This document shows positions 26,775 through 35,800 of a DNA stretch of 64,000 nucleotides, piece after piece. A program made the position numbers and the translations under genes. The notes below the pieces were generated by a model, which worked only from the letters and a program-made list of their open reading frames with translations, searched no databases and was not told the origin of the DNA. Origin of the DNA: MPNP01 sp026710155 (GTDB lineage Bacteria; Pseudomonadota; Alphaproteobacteria; Rhodobacterales; Rhodobacteraceae); assembly GCA_965200885.1 (NCBI GenBank), contig OZ241737.1:124001-188000 (forward strand), read 5' to 3'. Numbering within the stretch: the stretch's first letter is position 1; each line of letters opens with the position of its first letter.

Positions 26775-29186
26775 ATGAAATCACATTACAGGGCCGTTGT
26801 CATTGGTGGAGGCGTAGTAGGCTGTTCGGTCCTCTACCATCTGGTAAAGTTTGGCTGGAAGGATGTTGCCATTCTGGAAAGATCAGTTCTTGCTGCCGGC
26901 TCCAGTTGGCATGCTGCCGGTGGATTTCATGCCTTGAATGCAGATCCGAACATTGCATCCCTGCAAGCCTATACCATCGATCTCCTTTCTACAATCGAAA
27001 GGGAATCCGGACAATCTGTCGGTATGCACATGACTGGCGGTTTGACATTGGCCGGAACCCAGGACAGGTGGGAATGGTTGCAAAGTGCATATAGAATATT
27101 CCAAACCATGGGAATTGAGGATGTGAGATTGGTTACTCCCGAGGAAGCAGTCTCACTCTGTCCCATCATGTCGGGTGAAGGCATTTTGGGTGGTCTTTGG
27201 GCTGATCGCGAAGGATATATTGATACGACAGGAACAGTCCAGGCCTATGCCAAGGCAGCAAAATTGCATGGCGCTGAAGTAATTGAAGGTAACAGAGTTC
27301 TTGAGTTGAACCCTGTTTCGGAAGGATGGCAGGTTGTTACCGAAAAGGGGACCACATCCTGTGAACATGTTGTCAATGCCGCAGGATTATGGGCCAAGCA
27401 AATTGGTAGAATGGCAGGGATAGAACTTCCTGTTTCTCCTTTGGCTCATCATTATCTGCTTACCGAAACCATTCCTGAAATTGCAGCATTGGACAGGGAA
27501 TTGCCACTGGTGGTCGACCTGGAAGGTTTTACCTACATGCGACAGGATCAAAAGGGGATGCTTCTGGGGATTTACGAGATCAACCATGAGCACTGGATGA
27601 TGGACGGTGCACCGTGGGACTATGGTATGGAACTTCTGGAGGAAAACCTTGATCGAATAGAACACGAGTTGGAATTGGGGTTTGAACGATACCCTGTTTT
27701 AAAAAATGCCGGTGTGAAAAACTGGGTTTGTGGCGCCTTCACTTTCTCCCCGGATGGTAATCCGTTGGTTGGTCCCATACGAGGAGTCAGGGGCTACTGG
27801 AGTGCTTGTGCCGTGATGGCCGGATTCCTGCAGGGAGGTGGAGTTGGCAAATCCCTTGCGGAATGGATAATACATGGTGAGCCCGAAGCAGATGTTTTCG
27901 GCATGGATATTGCCAGATATGGCAAATATGCAGAAAACAGGGAGTATATAAAGCAAACGACAGGACAGTTTTATACCCGCCGATTTGTCATGACCTATCC
28001 CAACGAGCAACTACCGGCAGGCAGGCCGCTCACCAAAACTCCTTCCTACAGCGGCATGACAGAAGCAGGAGCCAGATGGGGAGTAAGTTATGGGCTTGAA
28101 ATTCCCCTCTATTTTGCCCCTCGTGATTTTGAGGAACTACCCACATTGAAGCGATCAAACGCCTATCCAATCATCGAGAAGGAATGTCATGCCGTTCGTG
28201 CCAATGCGGGATTGTTGGATATCAGCGGTTTTTCCAGGTTTGAAGTAACCGGAGCAAATGCCGAACAATGGCTTGATCGGATGATGGCTTCGAAATTACC
28301 TTCACCAGGGCGTGTCAAACTTGCACCGATGCTTTCACCGGAAGGTAAGTTGAAGGGGGATCTGACACTTTTCAACTGGGGAGATGGAACATGGTGGATA
28401 ATGGGAAGTTATTACCTTCGTGCCTGGCATATGAGATGGTTTGACAATTATCTCGATGATGGTGTTTCAATCAGGGATGTTTCCGATGAAATTCTGGGAT
28501 TTTCCGTTTCGGGTCCCGACACCAGAAAAATTGTTCAAAAAATCACCAGCAGTGACCTGTCCAATCAATCATTCCCGTTCATGTCCTGTCAGGAAATGGA
28601 TTTGGGATTGATCAGGGCCAAGGTAGCCCGCATATCCGTTGCGGGTGAATTGGGGTTTGAAATCAATTGCCCGGTTGCCTCACACGAAACCTTGCGAAAT
28701 ACCTTGCTTGATGCAGGAAAACCTGAAGGCATGATGGAATATGGTTATAATGCACTCCTTTCCCTGAGGCTTGAGAAAAGTTTCGGGATTTGGAGTACCG
28801 AATTTACCCAAGCCTACACTCCCGGCATGACTGGCATGGACCAATGGATTGATTGGAGCAAGACAGAATTTATGGGACGGGGCAAGGCACTTGAGGAAAA
28901 ATATGCCCAATCACCATCAATGGTCCTGGTTACCTTGGAGATTGATGCCCTTGATGCGGATGCAAGTGGATATGAACCTATTTGGAAAGACAGTAAAAGA
29001 GTGGGATTCGTAACTTCTGGAGGATATGGACATACGGTCAATAAATCTTTGGCCATGGCATTGGTAAAACCTGAATTCTCCACTCTGGGAACAGAACTTG
29101 CCGTACATGTCGTTGGGATTGAACAACCTGCCAGGGTTATTCCTGCATCACCATATGATCCATCGGGAAAAGCAATGAGGACTTAG
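26775..29186 (+). CDS. dimethylglycine/sarcosine dehydrogenase-like flavoprotein (DAO + GcvT)
   Basis: An 803-residue flavoprotein. The N-terminal DAO domain has the FAD-binding motif VVIGGGVVGCSVLYHL at residues 8-23 and SSWHAAGG near residue 42, with the His used for covalent FAD in this family. A GcvT-type tetrahydrofolate-binding domain follows (about residues 430-800), with the block FSRFEVTGANAEQWLDRMMAS and the beta-barrel end GFVTSGGYGHTVNKSLAMAL. Relatives oxidatively demethylate dimethylglycine or sarcosine and load the methyl group on tetrahydrofolate. It abuts the MttB-like gene with no gap between stop and start, so a shared methylated-amine pathway is likely. The exact substrate is not fixed by sequence. 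Confidence 0.88.
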   Translation: MKSHYRAVVIGGGVVGCSVLYHLVKFGWKDVAILERSVLAAGSSWHAAGGFHALNADPNIASLQAYTIDLLSTIERESGQSVGMHMTGGLTLAGTQDRWEWLQSAYRIFQTMGIEDVRLVTPEEAVSLCPIMSGEGILGGLWADREGYIDTTGTVQAYAKAAKLHGAEVIEGNRVLELNPVSEGWQVVTEKGTTSCEHVVNAAGLWAKQIGRMAGIELPVSPLAHHYLLTETIPEIAALDRELPLVVDLEGFTYMRQDQKGMLLGIYEINHEHWMMDGAPWDYGMELLEENLDRIEHELELGFERYPVLKNAGVKNWVCGAFTFSPDGNPLVGPIRGVRGYWSACAVMAGFLQGGGVGKSLAEWIIHGEPEADVFGMDIARYGKYAENREYIKQTTGQFYTRRFVMTYPNEQLPAGRPLTKTPSYSGMTEAGARWGVSYGLEIPLYFAPRDFEELPTLKRSNAYPIIEKECHAVRANAGLLDISGFSRFEVTGANAEQWLDRMMASKLPSPGRVKLAPMLSPEGKLKGDLTLFNWGDGTWWIMGSYYLRAWHMRWFDNYLDDGVSIRDVSDEILGFSVSGPDTRKIVQKITSSDLSNQSFPFMSCQEMDLGLIRAKVARISVAGELGFEINCPVASHETLRNTLLDAGKPEGMMEYGYNALLSLRLEKSFGIWSTEFTQAYTPGMTGMDQWIDWSKTEFMGRGKALEEKYAQSPSMVLVTLEIDALDADASGYEPIWKDSKRVGFVTSGGYGHTVNKSLAMALVKPEFSTLGTELAVHVVGIEQPARVIPASPYDPSGKAMRT

Positions 29187-30725
29187 ATGGCAAGAACGGC
29201 ATCCACCCGAAAGAGACGGCTAAGAAATCCCACTCTGGGAGGCGGACCAAGAACTCCAAACTATTGGAAACTAATCAATCCCTTTCCCCCTGTCAGCGCA
29301 TTTTCGGAAGATCGCATAGATGATATCCACAACAATGCCTTTGTGGTACTTGAGGAGATGGGCATTAGGGTCCTCCTGCCGGAAGCAAGGAAAATATTCA
29401 GGCAGGGTGGTGCCCTGGTTGATGAAGACACCGAAATGGTAAGGATAGGCAGGGAAATCATTGCCGAGGCACTCAAAACGGCCCCGCCGGAATTCATGTT
29501 GAGGGCCGGAACCCGTGAAAGGGATCTCGAAATGAAACTCGGGACATTGACTTTCCTGCCAGGTGCAGGAGCACCTTATGCCACTGACCTTAAAAGGGGA
29601 CGCAGACCTTCAAGCCTGTCCGATTACCGGGAATTGGTAATGTTGACCCAATGTTTTGATGCTCTTCACATGGTCAACCCCCTTGTTGAGGCCCAGGATA
29701 TACCCAACAACCTGAGGCATTACAGTGTAATTGAAACCCAATTGACCCTTTCCGACAAGTTTCCAAGTGCCTATGCGCGTGGTTCTCCACAAACCTTGGA
29801 AACCTTTGAGATAATCAAGAATTTCAGAGGGCTTTCTGACGATGAGTTTCAGGCTGAACCCTGGTGTTACACCATCATCAACACCAATTCACCCCGAGTC
29901 CTTGACATTCCTATGGCACAGGGAATCATCGATTTTTCCTGCCATGGCCAAATGACTGTTGTAACCCCCTTTTGCATGATGGGTGCGATGGCTCCAGCAT
30001 CGGTTGCCGGTGCCCTGATCCTCAGCCATGCCGAATGTCTGGCAGGATTGACTCTGGCCCAGATCAACAATCCGGGAGCACCCGTTTGTTATGGCGCCTT
30101 CGCCTCCAATGTGGATATGAAATCTGGATCACCTGCCTTTGGCACTCCCGAACAATTCCAGGCAAACCTGGGTTCCGGGCAGTTGGCGAGGAAAGTCGGA
30201 CTTCCCTGGCGATGTGCTGCAGGTTCATCGGCCAATGTAAATGATGCCCAGGCAGCCAATGAAACCCAAATGGGCCTATGGAGCTGCATAATGGCAGGAT
30301 CTACCATACTCGTTCATTCAGCCGGCTGGATTGAAGGTGGATTGACCGTGTCATTTGAAAAACTCATTACCGATATGGAAGTTGTCCAAATCATTGCCGA
30401 ACTTTGTGCGCCGACACCTGAATCTGAAGATGACCTAGCCATGAGGGCATTGCGGGAAGTTGATCCCGGCGGACACTTTTTTGGCTGTCAACATACAATG
30501 GACAGATACCAGTCAGCATTTTATGATCCCTTGATCGCCGATTGGTCAAACTTTGGAACCTGGACAGAAAATGGTGAACAGGATGCGAGCCAAAGAGCCT
30601 TGACAAAATGGCAGGATATAATTGCCAATTTCGAACCCCCAAAAATCAATGAGGATCGAAAAGCCGAAATGGAGGAGTTCATTGCCAAGCGAACGGCAGA
30701 GGGAGGAGCCTTCCCGGTCAGCTGA
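29187..30725 (+). CDS. MttB-family (trimethylamine methyltransferase-like) protein, non-pyrrolysine
   Basis: A 512-residue TIM-barrel methyltransferase homologue of COG5598. The start region RRLRNPTLGGGPRTPNYWKL and the glycine-rich segment TVVTPFCMMGAMAPASVAGA are typical. No in-frame TAG interrupts the gene, so it lacks the pyrrolysine of archaeal MttB and belongs with the non-Pyl branch, which includes glycine betaine and other quaternary-amine methyltransferases that use a corrinoid protein. No corrinoid-protein gene is seen in the window. Its direct abutment to the DMGDH-like gene and closeness to SoxB/SoxD-like genes suggests a route that removes methyl groups from betaine-type compounds step by step. 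Confidence 0.88.
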   Translation: MARTASTRKRRLRNPTLGGGPRTPNYWKLINPFPPVSAFSEDRIDDIHNNAFVVLEEMGIRVLLPEARKIFRQGGALVDEDTEMVRIGREIIAEALKTAPPEFMLRAGTRERDLEMKLGTLTFLPGAGAPYATDLKRGRRPSSLSDYRELVMLTQCFDALHMVNPLVEAQDIPNNLRHYSVIETQLTLSDKFPSAYARGSPQTLETFEIIKNFRGLSDDEFQAEPWCYTIINTNSPRVLDIPMAQGIIDFSCHGQMTVVTPFCMMGAMAPASVAGALILSHAECLAGLTLAQINNPGAPVCYGAFASNVDMKSGSPAFGTPEQFQANLGSGQLARKVGLPWRCAAGSSANVNDAQAANETQMGLWSCIMAGSTILVHSAGWIEGGLTVSFEKLITDMEVVQIIAELCAPTPESEDDLAMRALREVDPGGHFFGCQHTMDRYQSAFYDPLIADWSNFGTWTENGEQDASQRALTKWQDIIANFEPPKINEDRKAEMEEFIAKRTAEGGAFPVS

Positions 30726-30732
30726 AAATAAA

Positions 30733-31983
30733 ATGGACAATTATCATATTGGTTCCCTTATAACCCAGGGTTTGAAAAAAAAGCCTTCCTGGAAACCTGC
30801 ATGGAGAAAAGCCAAGGCTAAACCTTCTTACGATGTTATTATCATTGGAGGCGGTGGACATGGTCTGGCAACAGCATATTATCTTGCCAAGAATCATGGC
30901 ATTAGGAATGTGGCAATACTTGAAAAAGGCCCAATTGGTCTTGGCAATACCGGCAGAAACACCACAACCATAAGGTCCAACTACTTCTACCCGGAATCCG
31001 TGGCCCTCTATGATCTATCGCTGAGACTTTACGAAAACCTCTCAAAGGAACTCAACTTCAACATAATGTTCAGCCAGCGGGGTTTGATGATGGTGGCTCA
31101 TACCCCCACTCAAATGGAAATTTGCAACCGCATTGCCAACGCAATGGTCATTAATGGGGTTGATGGTGAATTGCTTTCGGCCCGACAGGTAATGGAAAGA
31201 ATACCATTGTGGAACAAAAAGAAGGATGCAAGATACAAATGCCATGGCGGAATCCTGCAAAAAAGGGGTGGTGTTGCCAGACATGATGCTGTAGCCTGGG
31301 GATACGCAAGAGCAGCCGATGGATTTGGAGTGGACATCATTGAAAACTGCATGGTTGAAGATTTTCTACTTGAGGCTGGCCGGGTTAAGGGAGTAGCCAC
31401 TTCCAAAGGGGAAATAAGGGCTGATAGAATTGGAATTGCTGCTGCCGGAGGTACACCATACCTTGTTGCAAAACTTGGTCAGAACCTTCCAATTCTAGAT
31501 TATGCCCTGCAGGCATTTGTAACCGAACCCATCAAACCCTGTCTCGATTTAGTTGTCCTTTCCTTGGGAACCGGTACTTATGTTCTGCAATCCGATAAAG
31601 GGGAAATAGTCTTTGGCGGTGGTCTGGACAGGGTACCCACCCATACCCAAAGGGGTAATTTACCCACTCAGGAAACAGTTGTATCAGGTTTATTGGAAAT
31701 GTTTCCTTCCTTAGGTCAGTTGAAATTGTTACGGCAATGGGCGGGTGTGGTCGATGTCGTTCCGGACAGTTCACCCTTGATTGGCCCCATTGATACACCA
31801 GGAGTGTATATCAATTGTGGATGGGGAACAGGTGGTTTCAAGGCCATCCCGGCAGGTGGTTGGTTACTTGCTCATTTAATTGCCAAAGACGAACATCACT
31901 TTATCAGTGAACCCTTTGACCTTAACCGATTTAATACAGGAAGGTTAATTGATGAAGCCACAGGTTCAGGAATTGCACATTAG
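30733..31983 (+). CDS. FAD-dependent oxidoreductase, sarcosine oxidase beta subunit-like
   Basis: A 416-residue DAO-fold protein. An N-terminal extension (MDNYHIGSLITQGLKKKPSW) is followed by the FAD motif YDVIIIGGGGHGLATAYYLA at residues 33-52 and GNTGRNTTTIRSNY near residue 75-90, a pattern of heterotetrameric sarcosine oxidase beta (SoxB). The C-terminal FAD block is GPIDTPGVYINCGWGTGGFK. The start is ATG at 30733, seven bases after the MttB-like stop. With SoxD next to it the flavoprotein probably oxidises an N-methyl amine, but the alpha and gamma subunits of a complete SoxBDAG enzyme are not found next to it. Confidence 0.85.
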   Translation: MDNYHIGSLITQGLKKKPSWKPAWRKAKAKPSYDVIIIGGGGHGLATAYYLAKNHGIRNVAILEKGPIGLGNTGRNTTTIRSNYFYPESVALYDLSLRLYENLSKELNFNIMFSQRGLMMVAHTPTQMEICNRIANAMVINGVDGELLSARQVMERIPLWNKKKDARYKCHGGILQKRGGVARHDAVAWGYARAADGFGVDIIENCMVEDFLLEAGRVKGVATSKGEIRADRIGIAAAGGTPYLVAKLGQNLPILDYALQAFVTEPIKPCLDLVVLSLGTGTYVLQSDKGEIVFGGGLDRVPTHTQRGNLPTQETVVSGLLEMFPSLGQLKLLRQWAGVVDVVPDSSPLIGPIDTPGVYINCGWGTGGFKAIPAGGWLLAHLIAKDEHHFISEPFDLNRFNTGRLIDEATGSGIAH

Positions 31984-31991
31984 GAATCCTT

Positions 31992-32282
31992 ATGCAGATA
32001 TTTGAATGCCCATTTTGTGGAAAGCGGAACGAAACAGAGTTTCATTTCCTTACCGAGGCCGGCAAAGAGCGTCCTGAACCAGCTGAAGAAGTATCAGACT
32101 CTCGTTGGGCCGAATACCTTTATCTCCATAAGTCACCTCGTGGCAAAACCAATGAAATCTGGGTTCACATACCTTGTGGTGAGTTTTTCATACTCCAAAG
32201 GGATACAGTCACCAGAGAGGTTTACCAGAGCATTTCCCTTCAGGATTATCGAATGGAAGGGGGTACTAACCAAACCAAATAA
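31992..32282 (+). CDS. soxD: sarcosine oxidase delta subunit-like protein
   Basis: A 96-residue zinc protein. The N-terminal FECPFCGKRNETEF (CxxC at residues 6-9) and IPCGEFFILQRDT with a third Cys near residue 60 match SoxD, the small zinc-binding subunit of heterotetrameric sarcosine oxidase; the pattern WAEYLYLHKSPRGKTNEIWVH is also characteristic. It starts eight bases after the SoxB-like stop and ends the cluster. soxA and soxG, which normally follow, are absent: the next 3.5 kb hold decayed genes. Confidence 0.88.
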   Translation: MQIFECPFCGKRNETEFHFLTEAGKERPEPAEEVSDSRWAEYLYLHKSPRGKTNEIWVHIPCGEFFILQRDTVTREVYQSISLQDYRMEGGTNQTK

Positions 32283-32409
32283 TTCTGTATTGATTTAAGG
32301 GCATGTCTATTTATTCATCCCCAAACACTTCATAACAATTTTTTATCGAACAAGCCATTTTTCCTGGTACTTTTGAGTGCCTTGTGATTCCATTGACAAG
32401 AGGATCAAA

Positions 32410-32697
32410 TCATTCTGTTCGAGAAAGGCAGCCGGGGGAATTGGCCAGGAACAAAGGAAACCTTCCTGGGATCCGATGGTCATGTTCCGTGCCATCTTGC
32501 CGGGTGTCGTGAATTCTACCGGCCAGTTCCGGATGATGGTCACGAATTCGTTTCATGGCCTTACCAATTATCGCGAAATCACGCTCGACTGCCCTTCTGA
32601 CTATGAGACCGGCGAACCATTGCCGTCAGTCCATTCCAGCCGTGAATTGCCTTATCTCTTCACCATAGGCCAGGATATCATGCAACAGCTTCCTGGG
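32410..32697 (-). pseudogene. HepT-like toxin, decayed
   Basis: Reads KLLHDILAYGEEIRQFTAGM, then an in-frame TGA (32626-32628), then QWFAGLIVRRAVERDFAIIG and KAMKRIRDHHPELAGRIHD on the minus strand. This is the HepT/DUF86 helical pattern (repeated aver..e.iG.A). The C-terminal R-x4-6-H motif needed for activity is replaced by an unrelated tail (TRQDGTEHDHRI). It follows the MntA-like remnant in the usual toxin-antitoxin order, both on the minus strand. Confidence 0.55.
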
Positions 32698-32698
32698 A

Positions 32699-33009
32699 TC
32701 AGTCCTCAAAGACCACCTCCCTGTCCTCATCGATTGTCAGTTTGAGATAAGGATTCTTGATGGAATCACCCATTAGAAGGTCAACCTTACGTCCCAGCAC
32801 CACCTGCAATTCTTCATTCAACTGCAACCAGCGGCCCAGGAAACCGTATTGCAGGAGTCTTGGGTAACCCACCAGGAAATCGATGTCGCTTCTCAGGGGG
32901 CGAAATCGGTTCCACGGGCCGCGGAGCCAAACACCTCTAGGCGCTCAACCCTGTGCCTGAGGCAGATGACCGCGATCTCTTCCTGCTTGTCTGCAATCAA
33001 TTGATGCAT
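32699..33009 (-). pseudogene. MntA-like nucleotidyltransferase antitoxin, frameshifted
   Basis: From ATG at 33009 the frame gives MHQLIADKQEEIAVICLRHR then VERLEVFGSAARGTDF and stops. One base out of phase it resumes LRSDIDFLVGYPRLLQYGFL and ends at 32699. GSAARG followed by SDID is the catalytic core of MntA-type minimal nucleotidyltransferases, which AMPylate HepT toxins. The shift lies near a G5 run at about 32895-32900. With the stop-containing HepT remnant next to it, the whole pair is most likely dead. Confidence 0.6.
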
Positions 33010-33130
33010 TTTCCATATCCTTCCCGTTGTCCCTGAATATAATCGCCGGAGGGTGGTTTGGCAATGATTATTTTATCAAATGGGGATATGGGCATTCCCG
33101 CCATTCAGTAAAGACAAAAAAAGTGCAGTT
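33010..33130 (-). repeat. repeated promoter-like cassette, copy 3 (diverged)
   Basis: Minus strand, upstream of the MntA-like start: T-rich run, ACTGAATGGCGGGAATGCCC, then CCCCATTTG, an A-rich stretch and TTGCCAAACC. TTGCCA and TATATT here are 17 bases apart, a near-consensus sigma70 promoter. The parts occur in the same order as in copies 1 and 2, which stand before the coiled-coil membrane genes. Confidence 0.5.
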
Positions 33131-33310
33131 CCTTTGGTGTTGATTTTTGGAATGTCCCTGTTCCCAGGATGCGCGAGGAGGAGTGTTGATTACATTGAAG
33201 GGGAGGGAGGTGCCGATTCGGGGTCGTGGTCCGGTTTGGAATTGGTCGCTGGCACCAGATTCTTCACCAGCAGTTCCTTCAAACCCTTGTAGTCACCTGC
33301 CCTGACCAAC

Positions 33311-33912
33311 CTAGAACGCCTTCGGCAAAATTGATGCATCAAGACCACCGGGTGCCTGAAGATCGAGTATTTCCACCTGAATCAGTTCGCTTCCCTTCCT
33401 AGCGTTGATCCGCCACATTTCCCGGACTCCAATCCCGGCATAAAGTTGCGGCTTCTTCCTGTCGAAGTGGGTTACCTCAACCTTGATAACGAGGTCCGGG
33501 GTGTCTTGGCTCCAGAGGTTTCCACAACTTCCTGGCCGCCTTTCCTGAATATGGCATACTAGGTCTCGGCATTCTTTCCTAGATAGAAGGCGGAATCGGC
33601 TTCCAGCCGGACCCTTTCAGGACCATCGGGACCTTTCCAGCGCAGGTCACGCATATTCTTGACATGCACCTTCAGGATGGCAGCGGCCAAGGGGATGACC
33701 TTGTCACTGGCCGAGGCCTGTCCCACATGTGTACTGGAAGGATTCATCCAGGAAATGATTCCTTCCTTGACATCGGTCATCACCCGCCTTCCCAAGTGGT
33801 TCCAGTCAAATTCATGGGCAATTCTGGGAACCAGTTCAGGTGAAACCTTGATCCGCCAGAAGTCGGAACCCAGGGAACCGACAACATGGTGCTCTTCTGT
33901 GGTTGTAATCAT
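33311..33912 (-). pseudogene. Uma2-family (DUF820) nuclease-like gene, decayed
   Basis: ATG at 33912 opens a 117-codon frame with FDWNHLGRRVMTDVKEGIIS and the segment ERVRLEADSAFYLGKNAET, then a TAG. The conserved Uma2 core follows one base out of phase: TPDLVIKVEVTHFDRKKPQL, YAGIGVREMWRINARKGSEL, ending near 33311. PDLVIKVEV and the Y-x-G-V-x-E-x-W block are typical of the PD-(D/E)XK-like Uma2 proteins. At least one stop and one shift break it. It is on the same strand as the MntA/HepT remnants. Confidence 0.55.
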
Positions 33913-33998
33913 CTTTTGGTTTTCTCCCGGAAGTCATTCCTGGTTTCAACCATGGAGTATAAGCCATGCCATACGGGTTGGTAAGGAAAATTTCCCCC

Positions 33999-34160
33999 TC
34001 ACCACTCCATGTCGAAGACCTTCAGGCAGTCGCCTGCCCAGTGGGGATTGTCCCTGGTGATGTTGTTGAGCCCGGCGGTCCGCCAGCGGTCACGTCCGCT
34101 GTAATGACGTACGGCAAGGTCGGAGAAACGCCTGTCGCTGGCAACAGGCAACCCAAAAGG
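33999..34160 (-). pseudogene. LysM-like domain remnant
   Basis: Minus-strand frame ending DRWRTAGLNNITRDNPHWAG, then DCLKVFDMEW and TGA (33999-34001), preceded by RRFSDLAVRHYSGR. It is the counterpart of the plus-strand remnant at 21190-21346 and of part of 20417-20665. No start codon or ribosome binding site is visible, so it looks like the tail of a lost larger gene. Its place downstream of the coiled-coil gene mirrors the other copy. Confidence 0.45.
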
Positions 34161-34529
34161 GGTATGCTGTTGACCGACAGGTTCTTCAGTTCAAGGGAAT
34201 TTTGCAGCCACAAAATACAGTATCACTGGAATGGCCAAAATGATTTTGGCAACCGATACAATCAGAGATTGATGTCTTGGTCTTATACAACTTGTGACAG
34301 TTGATGATGGGACAATCGTCTACCACATGCGAACGTACCTTCAGTTTCCTTGTTTTCCCCAAAACTGGCAAATCCAATTCCTTCACTTCATTCAAGTAAT
34401 GGCAATACACGACATTCGATTCCTTCCTGCCTGTCAGTTTGGCATGAAGGTCCTCATCACCCGGAACGAAATAGGCAACATGGAATTGGCATCACAAGTT
34501 ATTTGGTGAATTGTTGTCGTTTTGAAACT
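34161..34529. other. intergenic DNA, no gene recognised
   Basis: About 370 bp between the LysM-like remnant and the coiled-coil gene. Only short frames without start signals or family similarity are present. Confidence 0.35.
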
Positions 34530-34817
34530 TCAGACCAGCAGGCTGATGATTGTTCCGCCGATACCTATGATCACGGCCAGAATGCCAAAACCAACGGCAT
34601 AAACCTGGATGGACATGTTCCTGTCACGTTTGGCACTGTCCTCTCGGAGCTTGGCGATATCATTCCCCAACCTGGCCTCAAGCTTGGCATTGTCTTCCCC
34701 GATTTTTGCCTCCAGGTGTTTCCAGCCCTGGTCATAACTCTCGGTAATCGTGTTCATGCGTTCCTCCAATACCGAAAGCCTGCGATCAAGACCGATGGTT
34801 TTTGCAGACTCCGGCAT
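34530..34817 (-). CDS. small coiled-coil protein with C-terminal membrane anchor (paralogue)
   Basis: A 95-residue paralogue of the protein at 20799-21161: it shares DRRLSVLEERMNTI-ESYD at the N-terminus, KLREDSAKRDRNMSIQVYAV before the membrane helix and the terminal IGGTIISLLV. It lacks the extra AKLEAKMGE-type repeats of the other copy, so the coiled coil is shorter. One C-terminal transmembrane helix is predicted. Start ATG at 34817 is chosen for the same reason as in the other copy: the bases upstream belong to the repeated non-coding cassette. Function unknown. Confidence 0.65.
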   Translation of the reverse strand: MPESAKTIGLDRRLSVLEERMNTITESYDQGWKHLEAKIGEDNAKLEARLGNDIAKLREDSAKRDRNMSIQVYAVGFGILAVIIGIGGTIISLLV

Positions 34818-34935
34818 AACCTTTACAATATTTCCCCGGCACCAATTTGGCAAGTGATATTTCTAGGATTATTTTTTATTTCAACGAATGGGATGCGGGG
34901 TTTCCCTGCCATTCAATAAAAACAAAAAACCATTG
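34818..34935 (-). repeat. repeated promoter-like cassette, copy 2
   Basis: Minus strand: T-rich run, ATTGAATGGCAGGGAAACCC, CGCATCCCATTCG, an A-rich stretch, then TTGCCAAATTGGTGCCGGGG directly before the coiled-coil gene. It is closely similar to copy 1 (20686-20798) along its whole length, including the hairpin arms GAATGG and CCATTC. Confidence 0.6.
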
Positions 34936-35800
34936 GAACCTGCTGGAATAAATTGGTTTCCAGTACCATTTTACCATACGAAAAGGCATGTGCCATAAAT
35001 GCTATTCCTATTTTTTGAGGCAATCCATGAAAAAACGAATTCAGTAAAAGCAAGTAGAACAATAACTGTCCTACCTTATAAAATTTGGGATAATAATGGG
35101 TCTTATATACTTGGGTGTTCCCCTGTTTTGGTGGGTTTTATTTGTTTCAAATGTATTGTTCATATTGAAAAGAAAGGGCGCTTTCATCACAGGTCATCTT
35201 CAGCTGCCGGGAAAGGAATAATGACCACAAGAAGTTTGTTGAATATGGGGCCGGGCACTTTTCAAGAGCCAACTGAAGCCATTGCATTCCTGACAGGTTG
35301 CCGATCATGGGCATCATTCCATGTTGAAGGAGGAACGGACATTCATTGTCGACGATTGCAGCAAACCGCTGGGATGACAGGATTTGGGGGTTGGGATTGA
35401 TGTCCCAAGGGAGTCAACAGGTGAATTACCCACCATAACTGATGAAGAGCCATTAAAATGAAATGGCGATTACCCTCTATGATACTTTCAAGTGCGATCA
35501 CATGATATCCAAATCGACTTTCCACCGGTAATTCTATTATTTCCCTGCCCGTGCACTTGATTGCTCTTTCGAAATCTTTGACGCACTTTCAGGTGTCAAC
35601 TGCCCCAAGTTTCCACCCTGATCACTTAATCGAGGCCGAATATTAACTTTGTCTCTCATAACATTGGAATTTAAAGTTTTTCATTTGACAAAATTCCACT
35701 GAAATGACTTACCTGAAATTGTCCGATAACTTCTGTTTGTTCTTCCCGAGGTTTTTCTTAATTTCAACTCATTGTTTTTGGTTGTTTGATTGGAAAGATT
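34936..35800. other. intergenic DNA without a recognised gene
   Basis: About 860 bp. Several short frames occur on both strands but none has a ribosome binding site, a family signature or a partner in the window. The middle (about 35,170-35,450) is less AT-rich and may be another decayed gene. The last 150 bp are AT-rich and presumably hold the promoter of the dehydrogenase gene. Confidence 0.35.

Noticed and set aside
29187..30725. Possible pyrrolysine in the MttB-like gene
   Set aside because: The frame has no internal TAG; it belongs to the non-pyrrolysine branch.
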